NCBI GenBank assembly: GCA_024449915.1
Contig: JAMZAV010000780.1
Location: 1 to 64,000 of the forward strand
Length of the DNA: 64,000 nucleotides
Reading direction: 5' to 3'
Origin: Sweltsa coloradensis
Taxonomy: Eukaryota > Arthropoda > Insecta > Plecoptera > Chloroperlidae
The position numbers and the translations under genes are program-made. The notes beneath the pieces were generated by a model. It had not been told where the DNA came from and made no database searches. It saw nothing but the letters and a program-made list of their open reading frames with translations. This document shows positions 42,801 through 47,853 of the stretch, one piece after another. How positions within the stretch are numbered: position 1 is the stretch's first letter; each line of letters starts with the position of its first letter.

Positions 42801-44420
42801 AGCCTCCGTTCGACCGGTATCATGAGCCAAAAAAGCTGTGCGACTTTCCGTTGCCATGGTAACGGGACTTTGTTATAATGTAATTTCCATCTACACTACT
42901 TATCGGATCAAAATAAAAATAACATATTCGTGATCGGACGGACATTCTAAATGATTTGGCCACCTCAGATTTTGTCGCCGTTTAGTTTGAAAAAAAAACT
43001 TTCGATTAACTTTAATGTAACTTTTTAACTTTTTGAACGATTTTGCCACAAAACTATACAGCAACCCGCCTAGGTGGTATGTACATGTGTGCAAAATTTC
43101 AGGTCGATCAGAGAAACGGTGCGACCTGTATCGAAGCAGTAACAGAAAAAAAAAACAGACATTCGAGCCATAAGAGTCAAGTGGAGACGCTCGCTTCGCT
43201 CGCTCAATAAGTAGGTACCTTAAACCACCCTTAGACCTTCGGCCCAAGTGTGTAGCAGGTTTTGGAAAGTCTATTTGAAAATTGATCGAAATTAATTTTT
43301 TTTTTTTTTTCGGGGGTACTTTAGTCATCCTTAGTGGGTACACACACTCAAACCATGTCTTACAAGCTAAACTAAAATTTAATATATTAAAGTACGTCAT
43401 ACCACCCTTGGACCTTTCGGACTGCGTAGGGAGAGGTTTATGAAGGCCCCATGCGCACTACCTACCACCGAAAATCATTATTTTTAATTTAGTGGGTACT
43501 TACTTTGGTCACCCCTGGTGGGTACACCCACCAAAACCATGATGGCTAGCGCGAAACAAGCGTAAATCGAAAGTCAATAGATAAAAGTACCTAAAACCAC
43601 CCTCAGACCTTCCGCCCCGAAGGTGGGGGTATGGTGACAGTCGGCTCAAGGTCTAAAAGCAAGAGTGAGACGAGCCTCGTTGTGCCAGCCGCGAAAAGGT
43701 GTATGAAAGTATGATTTTTATGAGAAATATTTCTTCGATTGTCAATAAAATCATAGCATATCTAAGTTTAGTGATTTCAAACGTTCCCATAAAGTTTCAT
43801 CAAGGTCGGAGCAGCCGTTTGCCCGGTCGCAGGTCAATTATCACGAAAATATTGCATTAAAAAAAATCGTAGAAGTACCGTACGATATTCATGAGAGATA
43901 CTTACTTCTTCGAGTGTACCCAAAAACTTGGCAGATCTAAGTGCAGATATTTCGAAGGTCCCCGGTCAGCATATTATGCAGTTTGCCCGGTAAAATGCGA
44001 ACAACAGACAAAAAAAACAAGCTATTTTTTTCAGGGTAAATGAAATTGTAGTCTTTGCTGCTCTCATCCAAAAAAATGTTTGACCTCTCATGAACCTTAG
44101 TCTGGAAAGTCAAAATTAGATTTTGTTTATAAATACCATTTTACGACATTGAATATAGCTTTGCTCCTCGTATGCTAGTAGCAAGTCATGTAGATATTAC
44201 ACCATTCACAAACAATCTACAAATCAATTCTTCACACGCTCAACTTCTGAAATTAAAAGTAAAATTAATTGTCTGTTTTCCAGGAACAATGGCTGCCAGG
44301 AGCCAGATAGAGCGATTCGAGGCGACGCACCCGTTCCTCTACTTCGTGATGGACTCCGAGACGCACGTGTCCTTGATGGCGGGGAAAATTATCGACCCCC
44401 TCAATTCGAGGATATATTGA
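6720..44420 (+). CDS. Serpin with a mucin-like insertion (seven visible exons)
   Basis: Exons by splice sites and homology: 6720-6899, 9814-9919, 9981-11405, 11570-11793, 12892-13077, 21195-21336, 44284-44420 (stop TGA 44418-44420). Phases are compatible at every junction (0, 1, 1, 0, 0, 1). Serpin landmarks appear in order: helix-B block NFAFSPYGVTSVLVLLYEG, helix-D block PEYQRVLRFYGYE, VPVMSYTSTFPYAFIP, KLLIILPVERRGLKQL, LGIWDVFDPRRSDLSGMS and C-terminal HPFLYFVMD...GKIIDPL. About 800 residues are visible; ordinary serpins have about 380-420. The excess is a 475-codon Thr/Ser-rich exon that seems to replace helices E-F. The start codon and any signal peptide are upstream and not seen. The reactive-loop hinge (NYVEIVDIQT) lacks the inhibitory Ala-rich pattern. 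From memory it resembles insect large-insert serpins (Spn28Dc/Spn100A type); orthology is unproven. Confidence 0.88.
6999..7434. mobile_element. Element I copy 1: inverted 'two-tailed' Helitron-like element
   Basis: Both ends carry the same ~70-bp sequence in opposite orientation: left CTAGGAAAACGTCTAAGTCG and, on the - strand from 7434, CTAGGAAAACGCCAAAGTC. Both then share ACGAGT, GAGTCAT and TGAGTACCCGG. These ends resemble the 3' ends of families B and D, so the element looks like two 3' ends joined. The flanks are A and T, as for the other CTAG ends. A second copy is at 26413-26693. Confidence 0.7.
7435..7545 (+). mobile_element. SINE-B (tRNA-like head) joined to element I
   Basis: Begins TCTAGTTGGCTAAGGCGC (A-box-like TGGCTAAGGCG), followed by a B-box-like GTTCAAACC and the family tail 'aaatttctgaattgtattt'. 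The same join to element I is seen at 26694-26800. Other members are at 34270-34395 and 54447-54545. Confidence 0.55.
7738..9322. mobile_element. Long-TIR (foldback) element interrupted by element F
   Basis: Imperfect inverted arms of about 400 bp (7738-8132 and 8874-9322) share 'cgcaagtggacgcctg', 'atcacgctctaac', 'ttcattattggg' and 'aagaaataaataaactttct' in opposite orientation. Element F occupies the middle. The arms are diverged, so this is old. No transposase frame was seen. The class is unknown. Confidence 0.6.
8133..8873. mobile_element. Element F: TIR element beginning CAGAGTCGATAAAG
   Basis: Terminal inverted repeats CAGAGTCGATAAAGAAGTTT (20 bases identical) extend with mismatches through GGGGAGGTCC. 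The flanking direct repeat GTAAAAC (8126-8132 and 8874-8880) suggests a 7-8 bp target duplication. A one-ended fragment is at 13192-13430. It is non-autonomous. Confidence 0.72.
9323..9813. other. Serpin intron sequence, with a TGACGTCACGTG site
   Basis: The end of the first intron. It holds an isolated CRE-like TGACGTCA fused to CACGTG near 9335-9347 and short open frames (for example 9488-9673) with no support. The acceptor 'tgttcgtttgcag' closes at 9813. Confidence 0.4.
9814..9919 (+). CDS. Serpin exon 2 of those visible (helix C/D)
   Basis: 35 codons plus one base, acceptor tgcag, donor gtgagt. The peptide ends PEYQRVLRFYGYE, matching the serpin helix-D block, and contains one N-T-S glycosylation sequon. 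Reading through the donor meets TAA 14 codons on, so splicing is required. Joining to 9981 keeps the frame. Confidence 0.9.
9981..11405 (+). CDS. Serpin exon 3: 475-codon Thr/Ser-rich mucin-like cassette
   Basis: One exon of 1425 bases, phase 1 on both sides. The acceptor 'gccgcctccag' gives a 61-bp intron after exon 2; the donor is AG/gtgagt at 11406. The peptide is dominated by Thr, Ser, Glu, Asp and Met, with short clusters such as TTTPSSATT and almost no Cys or aromatics. N-x-S/T sites include NKT, NNT, NSS, NVT and NDT. It ends DRRKRAIR, with RRKR (11384-11395) a furin-type proprotein-convertase site. A dense O-glycosylated, extracellular, disordered insert is inferred. The open antisense frame here is a composition shadow. 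Confidence 0.85.
11570..11793 (+). CDS. Serpin exon 4 of those visible (s3A to s2B region)
   Basis: The acceptor 'tgcttctag' and phase 1 start complete a GAT codon with exon 3. The peptide has ISLQLQNGMYGSHVSRGD, RFPFLVDGVTDELVPVM and SYTSTFPYAFIP followed by LALEFPLD, the serpin 'VPMM...F.YA..P...LELPY' block. The donor gtgagt is at 11794, phase 0. Confidence 0.92.
11845..12662 (-). mobile_element. Helitron-like family B, copy B2
   Basis: + strand start CTAGGAAAACGCTTAAG preceded by A; the end is ...CTTCGCTTCGCTCGC...CTCATCCAA. It contains the internal ~165-bp direct repeats and the 'aaaacgtggcagttctaag' module. It lies 51 bp past the exon 4 donor. Confidence 0.85.
12663..12891. other. Serpin intron, 3' part
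   Basis: AT-rich sequence ending in a good pyrimidine tract and acceptor 'atcttttctccatag'. No repeat family recognised. Confidence 0.5.
12892..13077 (+). CDS. Serpin exon 5 of those visible (s3B/hG-hH)
   Basis: 62 codons, phase 0 to 0, donor gtaggt at 13078. The peptide starts DDRYKLLIILPVERRGLKQL (serpin 's..iiLP....gl..le') and ends NAVIPSFMVEGFVILTSTLQQ, matching the 'V.LPKF.ie....L...L..LG' strand that continues in exon 6. Confidence 0.92.
13192..13430. mobile_element. Element F fragment (one end only)
   Basis: Starts CAGAGTCGATAAAG and matches one half of 8133-8873 through the 'gacgctgcaattaac' and 'gacgaaacgtcaaaa' segments. The other end is missing. Confidence 0.75.
13455..13535 (-). 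mobile_element. Helitron-like family C, 5'-end fragment
   Basis: 'gtcaatgaaattgaagttt', then 'tcgcttcgctcatccaa': the TTGGATGAGCGAAGCG 5' end of family C on the - strand. The remainder is absent; a Jockey RT follows directly. Confidence 0.65.
13540..14624 (+). pseudogene. Jockey-like non-LTR retrotransposon reverse transcriptase, broken
   Basis: RT blocks are in order: 'NYRPISLLNTLSKV' near 13650, DIEKAFATVCHDGLI (13867 on), AGVPQGSLLGPT near 14040, YADDAALY (14132 on) and thumb text ending ITGNLPRWVPI at about 14590-14623. An in-frame stop near 13698 and a frameshift near 14070 (after SLLGPT) kill it. The endonuclease part is missing. Element G copy 2 begins directly after the last RT codons, so the retrotransposon was split by the G inverted repeat. 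Text after 19903 may resume the frame, but this is weak. Confidence 0.85.
14625..16694 (-). mobile_element. Element G copy 2 (left arm of 5.3-kb inverted repeat)
   Basis: Starts TCTAGGTGCCCGTTAG and ends in the terminal hairpin with arms at about 16322-16480 and 16549-16694. It matches copy 3 in opposite orientation almost base for base until the distal hairpin arm, which is scrambled by homopolymer-like changes. The ~400-bp segment missing in copy 1 is present (about 15590-15990). Confidence 0.8.
16695..17853. other. Centre of the inverted repeat: T-rich, apparently low-quality sequence
   Basis: No gene seen. The text is rich in T, A and G homopolymers, and recognisable G text next to it is corrupted in the same style. 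It may be a real spacer, but poor consensus in the loop of a very large hairpin is the simpler reading. Confidence 0.5.
17854..19903 (+). mobile_element. Element G copy 3 (right arm of 5.3-kb inverted repeat)
   Basis: The hairpin arm begins CACACATA at 17854 (degraded to about 18060); the second arm runs at about 18075-18220, and the element ends ...GGGCACCTAGA at 19903. The microsatellite at 19609-19650 differs in repeat number from the other copies. Shared internal text with family C lies at about 19440-19600. Confidence 0.8.
19904..20519. other. Intron sequence, nothing firm; C homopolymer
   Basis: Contains a run of about 18 C near 20250-20268 and a short GC-rich patch at 20360-20450. Open frame 19992-20339 has no recognisable homology. 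The first ~80 bases could be the far half of the Jockey remnant. Confidence 0.35.
20520..20815 (+). mobile_element. 5S-SINE family body, copy without 5S head
   Basis: Shares with 23773-24085 the segments 'taccgctggttagagcagat', 'gtggaggaacctatatgact', 'cctttcggatgg', 'acttttcgaaaggagta' and 'ccactcatcgt', and an ATCA-repeat tail (20796-20815). The 5S-like part at 23690-23770 is not found upstream of this copy. Confidence 0.75.
20816..21194. other. Serpin intron, 3' part before exon 6
   Basis: No repeat family recognised. It ends in 'cgctcgtgtgaccag', a usable acceptor. Confidence 0.4.
21195..21336 (+). CDS. Serpin exon 6 of those visible (breach to reactive-loop hinge)
   Basis: 47 codons plus one base. 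LGIWDVFDPRRSDLSGMS is the serpin 'LG..d.F....aDlsgis' block, LYVRNIEQSITVVI the 'l.vs.v.hka.ieV' strand s5A. It then reads RNYVEIVDIQT, where inhibitory serpins have a Gly/Thr plus Ala-rich hinge. The donor gtaagt is at 21337, phase 1. Confidence 0.92.
21560..21974. other. Intron segment with a small inverted repeat
   Basis: AAGGTCCCCT at about 21814 and its complement AGGGGACCTT at about 21892 bound a ~90-bp segment, flanked on both sides by 'tatcaaat'. It is possibly a tiny TIR element. Otherwise nothing recognised. Confidence 0.35.
21975..22160. repeat. 50-bp tandem repeat, about 4 copies
   Basis: Unit 'gtataatggtgccaatggct' then 'gttctggtaacctttctggg', starting at 21981, 22031, 22081 and 22131. 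Confidence 0.92.
22161..23689. other. Intron sequence, no gene; purine-rich block
   Basis: 22800-22990 is unusually G-rich (ggggacgcggggtgg..., gggaggggaggagagggc). Open frames over it on both strands are composition effects. No repeat family recognised in the rest. Confidence 0.4.
23690..24085 (+). mobile_element. 5S rRNA-derived SINE (SINE3 type)
   Basis: 23712-23770 reads like the 3' two-thirds of 5S rRNA: 'aaaagttaagcag', 'atcgggcgtgg', 'agtgggtgaccgct', matching the GAAGUUAAGCA...UCGGGCGCGG...GGGUGACCGC core that holds the RNA polymerase III internal control region. A family body follows, shared with 20520-20815, with an ATCA-rich tail. It is a retroposon, not a working 5S gene. Confidence 0.72.
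24086..24409. other. Intron sequence, nothing recognised
   Basis: No repeat or exon support. Confidence 0.35.
24410..25775. repeat. Imperfect long inverted repeat
   Basis: The left arm (24410-24500 and 24730-24840) and right arm (25597-25775) share, in opposite orientation, 'ttccctgcctgtccacgc', 'caatcgcactttttt', 'agggtccactagatac' and 'ccattttatatctt'. The arms contain unequal insertions. It is probably an old TIR element with nested insertions; no target duplication was found. Confidence 0.5.
25776..26412. other. Intron sequence with a GC-rich patch
   Basis: 26040-26200 is GC-rich (cgtcgcttcgctgcggcg, gcgggcgggatgagcttc) and open in several frames. No protein family was recognised, and it is not called a gene. 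Confidence 0.35.
26413..26693. mobile_element. Element I copy 2 (two-tailed)
   Basis: Left end CTAGGAAAACACCAGAGTCG; right end on the - strand CCAGGAAACGCCAGAATCG. Both continue into GAGTGAG/GCGAGG and GAGTACCCG-like text as in copy 1 (6999-7434). It is shorter and more diverged. Confidence 0.65.
26694..26800 (+). mobile_element. SINE-B, joined to element I copy 2
   Basis: TCTAGTTTGCTAAGGCGC head, GGGTTCAAAC B-box-like text and tail 'actggattgtattaaaaaa'. The join to element I is at the same base as at 7435, although the left flanks of the two I copies differ. Confidence 0.55.
27085..28130. repeat. 35-bp satellite carrying an E-box in every unit
   Basis: Roughly 28-30 units of 'atgcttgtcacccgtaccac' then 'tgtcacgtgatgcag', with 34-37 bp variants. 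Each unit contains the palindrome TCACGTGA, whose core is CACGTG. Frame-dependent peptides are artefacts. Confidence 0.95.
28131..28484. other. Intron spacer, nothing recognised
   Basis: AT-rich sequence between the E-box satellite and the next Helitron-like copy. Confidence 0.4.
28485..30318 (+). mobile_element. Helitron-like family B-type, long copy split by D3
   Basis: The 5' end TTGATGAGCGTAGCGAGC is at 28485. The 3' end, CTCATCCAACAACGCGCC...GCGTTTGCGAAGCTTCCTAG, is at 30318, followed by T. The first ~350 bases match family B; the middle is AT-rich and unmatched; a family-D copy sits at 29461-30174. Whether both ends belong to one insertion is inferred. Confidence 0.55.
29461..30174 (-). 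mobile_element. Helitron-like family D, copy D3
   Basis: + strand start CTAGGAAACGCTCAGTTGG preceded by A, end ...GCTCGCTTCGCTCGCTTAA. Matches D1 and D2, including 'gttgccatggcaacgtta' and 'gaccggacggacattc'. A long A run lies at 30060-30115. Confidence 0.8.
30319..31008. other. Intron sequence, nothing firm
   Basis: A moderately GC-rich patch at 30610-30880 holds overlapping short open frames on both strands with no recognised family. Confidence 0.35.
31009..31150 (-). pseudogene. Candidate C-terminal coding fragment on the antisense strand
   Basis: On the - strand, GGLVAYYLVKAVTGASGW then CGHILSDLHGMHDWWMKLET, ending TTQ stop (31009-31011), reads like natural protein rather than random text: it is rich in Trp, His and Gly, with balanced codons and higher GC than the flanks. 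A possible acceptor (...ccgttgttgag) lies just upstream near 31140. I do not recognise the family. It could be a retrocopy fragment or the last exon of a nested gene. Confidence 0.3.
31285..33330. repeat. 82-bp satellite array, about 25 units
   Basis: Unit 'gtgcgacgtgaggtaaccgc', 'cccgactactagtgtctgca', 'gcttgatgactttgtaagcc', 'acctgacataaacccttgcc'. 31290-32260 and 33200-33330 are nearly uniform; 32260-33200 is full of one-base indels and losses. Antisense open frames of up to 175 codons rotate frame every unit and are rejected as genes. Confidence 0.95.
33331..34269. other. AT-rich intron sequence, no gene
   Basis: No repeat family, exon or RNA gene recognised. Confidence 0.4.
34270..34395 (-). 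mobile_element. SINE-B copy with hairpin-bearing tRNA-like head
   Basis: On the - strand: GGATAGTCGAG, a perfect hairpin CCCGTAGG-tgaa-CCCTACGGG, an exact B box GGTTCGAATCC, then the tail 'ttttttaatttctggattgt' shared with 54447-54545. The B box is canonical; the A box is poor. It is not a normal tRNA gene. Confidence 0.55.
34396..35236. other. Intron sequence, nothing recognised
   Basis: Open frame 34514-34714 has no recognised family. AT-rich. Confidence 0.35.
35237..36699 (-). mobile_element. Helitron-like family C, copy C2, with hAT insertion
   Basis: + strand start CTAGGAGAACGCTTTAGTCC preceded by A; end ...CTTCGCTTCGCTCATTCAA. A 919-bp hAT-type element sits inside at 35291-36209. Removing it restores the usual C text 'ctattcctttttgcaagtgc'. 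Confidence 0.85.
35291..36209. mobile_element. hAT-type element, CAGTGTTGGG ends, 8-bp duplication
   Basis: Starts CAGTGTTGGGTAAGATAC and ends CTCCCCAACACTG. The flanks TTCCTTTG (35283-35290) and TTCCTTTT (36210-36217) are an 8-bp duplication with one mismatch. Both ends are packed with GTATCTAGATAC-like repeats. Non-autonomous; no transposase seen. Confidence 0.85.
36700..37124. other. Intron sequence with a short GT run
   Basis: (GT)n near 36880. Nothing else recognised. Confidence 0.4.
37125..39125. repeat. About 310-bp diverged repeats (three units) split by D1
   Basis: Units near 37135-37365, 38560-38790 and 38870-39090 share 'ggtatcaatcaattcg', 'aaaacaagatggccgccg', 'tgaccgatttcaatttcaaa' and 'ggtaccattcgaaaggtaa'. 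The first is cut off by family-D copy D1. Confidence 0.7.
37368..38276 (+). mobile_element. Helitron-like family D, copy D1
   Basis: 5' end TTGAGCGAGCGAAGC; 3' end GCTCGCTCAACAACGCGTCC, with stem AACGC/GCGTT and TTCCTAG at 38276, followed by T. The asymmetric inverted ends are TTGAGCGAGC and GCTCGCTCAA. The inside contains two diverged copies of a ~290-bp block ('gccaaatcatttagaatgtc', 'aagtagtgtagat'). Confidence 0.85.
39331..39920 (-). mobile_element. Helitron-like family C, copy C3
   Basis: + strand start CTAGGCCGCTTCGCGAACGC preceded by A; end ...CTTCGCTTCGCTCGTCCAA. The intact module order makes it a good reference for family C. Confidence 0.85.
39921..41920. other. Intron sequence: repeat fragments and GC patches
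   Basis: 40235-40340 is one unit of the ~170-bp repeat at 41921-43640; 40350-40378 is a tail scrap of the 5S-SINE family. GC-rich patches near 40480-40600 and 41640-41770 each hold TGACGTCA and are partly inverted copies of each other, so they may be the ends of an old TIR element. A pure C run of about 27 bases lies at 41270-41297. No gene seen. Confidence 0.45.
41921..43640. repeat. About 170-bp tandem repeat split by family-D copy D2
   Basis: Units share 'aaaccaccctcagaccttcc', 'gggtacttcggtca' and 'cccctggtgggtacacccac'. Units lie at about 41921-42090, 42091-42265, 43213-43390, 43391-43570 and a partial to 43640. Confidence 0.8.
42273..43207 (-). mobile_element. Helitron-like family D, copy D2
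   Basis: + strand start CTAGGAAAACGCTCAGTTGG preceded by A; end ...GCTTCGCTCGCTCAA followed by T. It is inserted in the ~170-bp tandem array without visible target duplication. Closely matches D1 (37368-38276) in reverse. Confidence 0.87.
43690..44071 (-). mobile_element. Helitron-like family C, degenerate 5' half
   Basis: Two diverged rounds of 'gatattcatgagaaatattt'...'cgtttgcccggt', ending in 'ctctcatccaa'. No CTAG end present. Confidence 0.55.
44284..44420 (+). CDS. Serpin last exon (reactive-loop tail and C-terminus)
   Basis: Acceptor 'tctgttttccag'. The peptide, TMAARSQIERFEATHPFLYF then VMDSETHVSLMAGKIIDPLN and SRIY stop, has the serpin end signature 'F.adhPFlf.I......ilF.Grv..P'. 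Ser-Arg/Arg-Ser positions near AARSQ are where a P1-P1' bond would lie. Phase 1 joins exon 6. Confidence 0.93.
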
Positions 44421-45345
44421 ATCATTCTCCGTATAGCTAGGCTATAGAGTGAATTACTCACTATTTAGCGCCGTATAGCTAGGATTTTGTGAATCACTCG
44501 CCGTATATATCTAGGATGAGTGAATTTCAATCGCAGTTTAGGCAGCTAAACCGCTAGAGGGATCATTCGCCATTTTATCTGGAGCGAATCACTCGCAGTT
44601 TAGGTAGCTCGACCGCTAGAGGGATCATTCGCCGTTTTAGCTGGAGCCGTTTGCTATGCTAGAGCGAATCACTAGCCGTTTAGCTAAAGCGAATCACTCG
44701 CAGTTTATAGGTAGGCTAGAGCAAATCACTCACTATTTAACTATAGGCTACAGCGAATTACTCGCAGTTTATCTAGGCTAGAGGGGGAATCATTTGACGT
44801 TTAGCTAGAGCGAATCACTCGCCATTTAACTACCTACCTAATACAAGAGAACTTTCGCTTTTGCTAGGCTGAGTGGACGTGGTGGCGGGAAGTCAAAACA
44901 CACTACGGGGGTGTGGGGTTAATTGGTGGGACAGATGAAGTTATTCTTAAGACACAAGTAGGCCTAACTTAAAAAGTTCTTTTGAGTTTCTACAAGACAT
45001 ATTTTTAAAAATGTTTTGTTTTGTATAAAAATAAACAGATGTTTAAACTGAAATTAAAGTCTACTCATTCCCACTTTTGATTTAAATTCAATTCGTTTTG
45101 TTACAATTTAACCGTAACCCAATTTGGAAATAAAATCATAAGGAAACCTCATATTGTGAAAGCTAGTATAGTTTTAGAAGGTGGAGAAAAAAATGACAAA
45201 TGCTAAGAAGAAGAGTAGACCTAAAATTACTTAAAGTGCTGTAAAATGAAATTTAATTGTATCATACATATTGTACCAGAAAAATGGTTATTTAAATTTA
45301 TTTTGTAAGCATATGTAATAAAAAGCTCTAATAAATGCACAGCAA
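44421..45345 (+). other. Serpin 3' UTR region with degenerate repeats and polyA signals
   Basis: 44421-44835 contains degenerate repeats of 'gagcgaatcactcgcagttt' and 'agctagag', starting five bases after the stop. AATAAA occurs at 45030, 45317 and 45330; the last two, 13 bases apart, are plausible polyadenylation signals. No open frame. Confidence 0.5.
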
Positions 45346-45748
45346 AAGAAAGTATATTCTTTTATACTAGCCTTAAAAATGTTGTATCCGTTAGTCAAAT
45401 ATGGTAACTCGACATTGTTGTGACGGAACACGGAAATGGACTTGGCTTTACAGCTCAAGGCCTACTGCGAGGCATAAAACGGGTTGCCTTCGTTTCATCA
45501 ACACCTCCGTTTCCTCGACAGCTCTGCGAGTAGTAGCTGGTCCAAAAACATTCGCCAGGAGCGCGCTGTCGCCACGGTACTCTGAATCAAATCGTGGAGG
45601 GGGGGGGGGGGGATACGAATATTTAATTGACAAATAAAAATATTGTCCGAGAGCAATAATGAATAGATTTTAGGATTAGGATGATGATAAGACCAAAGTT
45701 CATCGCAACGATTTATCTAAATTTAATTTTTAAATATTAAAGTCTTAA
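45346..45748. other. Intergenic spacer between convergent genes
   Basis: A slightly GC-richer block at 45400-45600 is open on both strands, with no recognised family. A G run of about 14 lies at 45598. Confidence 0.35.
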
Positions 45749-46366
45749 AGGGGTATTCACCCGCTAAACTAAAAAAAAAAAAATCATTCAGGTTAACTAG
45801 TTATGAATTTAGAAATAAACAGAAAAGTTATTGGGTCCACCATGACCCGGAAAAAAATGACAAACTTGGTATTTTTGGAGCTAGGTCCCATCGGCTAAAA
45901 TGTCCCATAAGAATGGGGACGATCTTTATTCCCCGTGACCTTGGAGGATTTTGATCCAAAAAAATACTGGCCATTATTGACGTACTCGACAGCCTTTTCT
46001 GTAAATCCTCTACATTTTGTTTTGTAATTTGGGCAAGTGGTTTGGTCAAAATATGCTGATTACCAAGAAGGGGTGTGATTTTGAAATGCATATTTTTGAG
46101 TGTTTGAGTGTATATTTGTGCACATATTTAAGGCACTATGTTATCAAGTGCCATTTTAGATTGGTGTGATGATCTAGTATCTATGTGGAACAAAAAAGAA
46201 GCAAGTTAAAGCCGATTTAAGAAATTGACCAAAACACCAATTTTCACAAATTTCATGATCAAAAATTAAAAAAAAATCCGTGTAAAATCACAGATATAAA
46301 AGATAACATAAGATAAGATTTAGTATTATGTTATGTTTTTGTGGTAAAAAATAAACTGTTTGGGGT
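45749..46366 (-). mobile_element. Element H copy 2 (TTAA-target)
   Basis: Preceded by TTAA (45745-45748), starts AGGGGTATTCACCC and matches 3354-3909 in reverse ('gccgatttaagaaatt', 'aagtgccattttagattgg', 'ggaggattttgatccaaa'). It then passes through 'tttttaccaca', which lies on the other side of the G insertion in copy 1. The far end near 46366 is diverged. Confidence 0.65.
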
Positions 46367-47853
46367 AATACAACCAAATGCAAAGAGGATAATATTTCAG
46401 GCAGAGTTTAATTGGAAAGTAATGTTGTATTTTGACTTTGTAGTATTATATTGGAGACATTCCTTTTATGTGTAATAATATCCCTTAATTACAAAATTCT
46501 ATTTTGTAATGGATTTTAAAAAAAATCAAATCAGTTCTAATTTAAAACAGTCTCAGATCTAAAAGCATTTTTTTGTAAATTTAAGAAAAAATATGTAGTT
46601 ACATTTTTATTTTCGGGACTTGAATGTACAAAAATGCGCATAGATTGTTAACATTACCAATCCTTTATACAATAAAATACTTTTACCATTTTTATTAATA
46701 TTTATACAATACAAGTACATGTACAAAACACGAGTAGGCCTACGTACAAAAAAGTTTTTAAAATATTAATATTTAGGCACATTAACACTGTAATATCCCT
46801 AGTATTTTTCATGTGTAGTAGTACTAAATGTGCTGCGCTCGAGTGGGAATAAAGTCAACACATACAGAATGGCAAACATGGACGTTGTTACTGGTCTCCT
46901 CATCCTAGATGTCCGCAGACAATAAGTGAGCCCTACTAATCCATTACAAATTGAACTGGACAAAAATATAATTAATTAAACCTTTTGATGCACACGCTTT
47001 CTTCACAATTTGCACGATTTTTAGGCTTAAAGCCCCCACTAAAATAGGTGCCGCACTCCTTATGGGTTAAAGACAATTTTGACATAAATGTGCTTCATGC
47101 AAAATGTAATGTGCAGGCTTACTAAAAAGATTAACATTGGGTAGACTTCCAGGACCAACATAGCGACATGAAAAAATGTTGGACTAGGCCTAATAAACGT
47201 GCACGAGTTAGGCTATTCTATTAAGCCGACAAAGTGTTTGAGTTAGTAACTAGGCATCCAGGGGCCCAACATTTTCCAATTCCTGTACATTTTCAACACT
47301 GGGTGAAGCCGGGCTGGGGGTTAAGGGTTAGAGGTAAAAACCATATTCTTGTAAAATACCTAGGAGGCTAGGGGATCCATTTTGAATGATGCAGAAAAGA
47401 ATACTCAAACAAACATTGTTAGTTGTAGCCTCTTGCTGACTGGTGATTGGTCGGGGTTAAAATGTACAGGAAGGAATCCATCCAGCCCCAGGAAACTACA
47501 GTGTTAGGAACGTATCGACTAAACCATGTCCTAATGTCTCCTATGACCTCACATCAAATATTATATTAAGTAGGCCTAGGCCCTACTTAGTAAGCTGCTT
47601 ACAAAAATTTACCATCTGCCTATCTAAATACGTACCAGTAGGCCCACATAGATAGAAACATTTTCAATCTAATCACTTGCAGAAACTTGTATACAAATTA
47701 CTTGTCTCATCCACATCAAGTGGAGAGATCATTTTAGCCTACTACTTGTAAATGTATTGTATGTTTTGTACAAATGTAGCCTATGGCATGTAAATCTAGA
47801 GAACTATTTGTTCAGGTACAGTCTCTGAAGCAGCTTTAGTTTGGTAAGGGTGA
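46367..47853. other. KANSL3 3' flank / 3' UTR
   Basis: Non-coding, AT-rich. A polyA signal on the - strand (AATAAA, + strand TTTATT) lies at 46691-46696, about 1.2 kb past the stop. GGCCTA-type low complexity is scattered. No repeat family recognised. Confidence 0.4.

Larger units (their letters stand above)
21337..44283 (+). other. Giant serpin intron (about 22.9 kb)
   Basis: From donor gtaagt (21337) to acceptor 'gtctgttttccag' (44281-44283). The phase 1 junction makes an AGA codon between exons 6 and 7. The intron holds most of the repeats listed below. A transcript is needed to rule out extra small exons. Confidence 0.75.
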
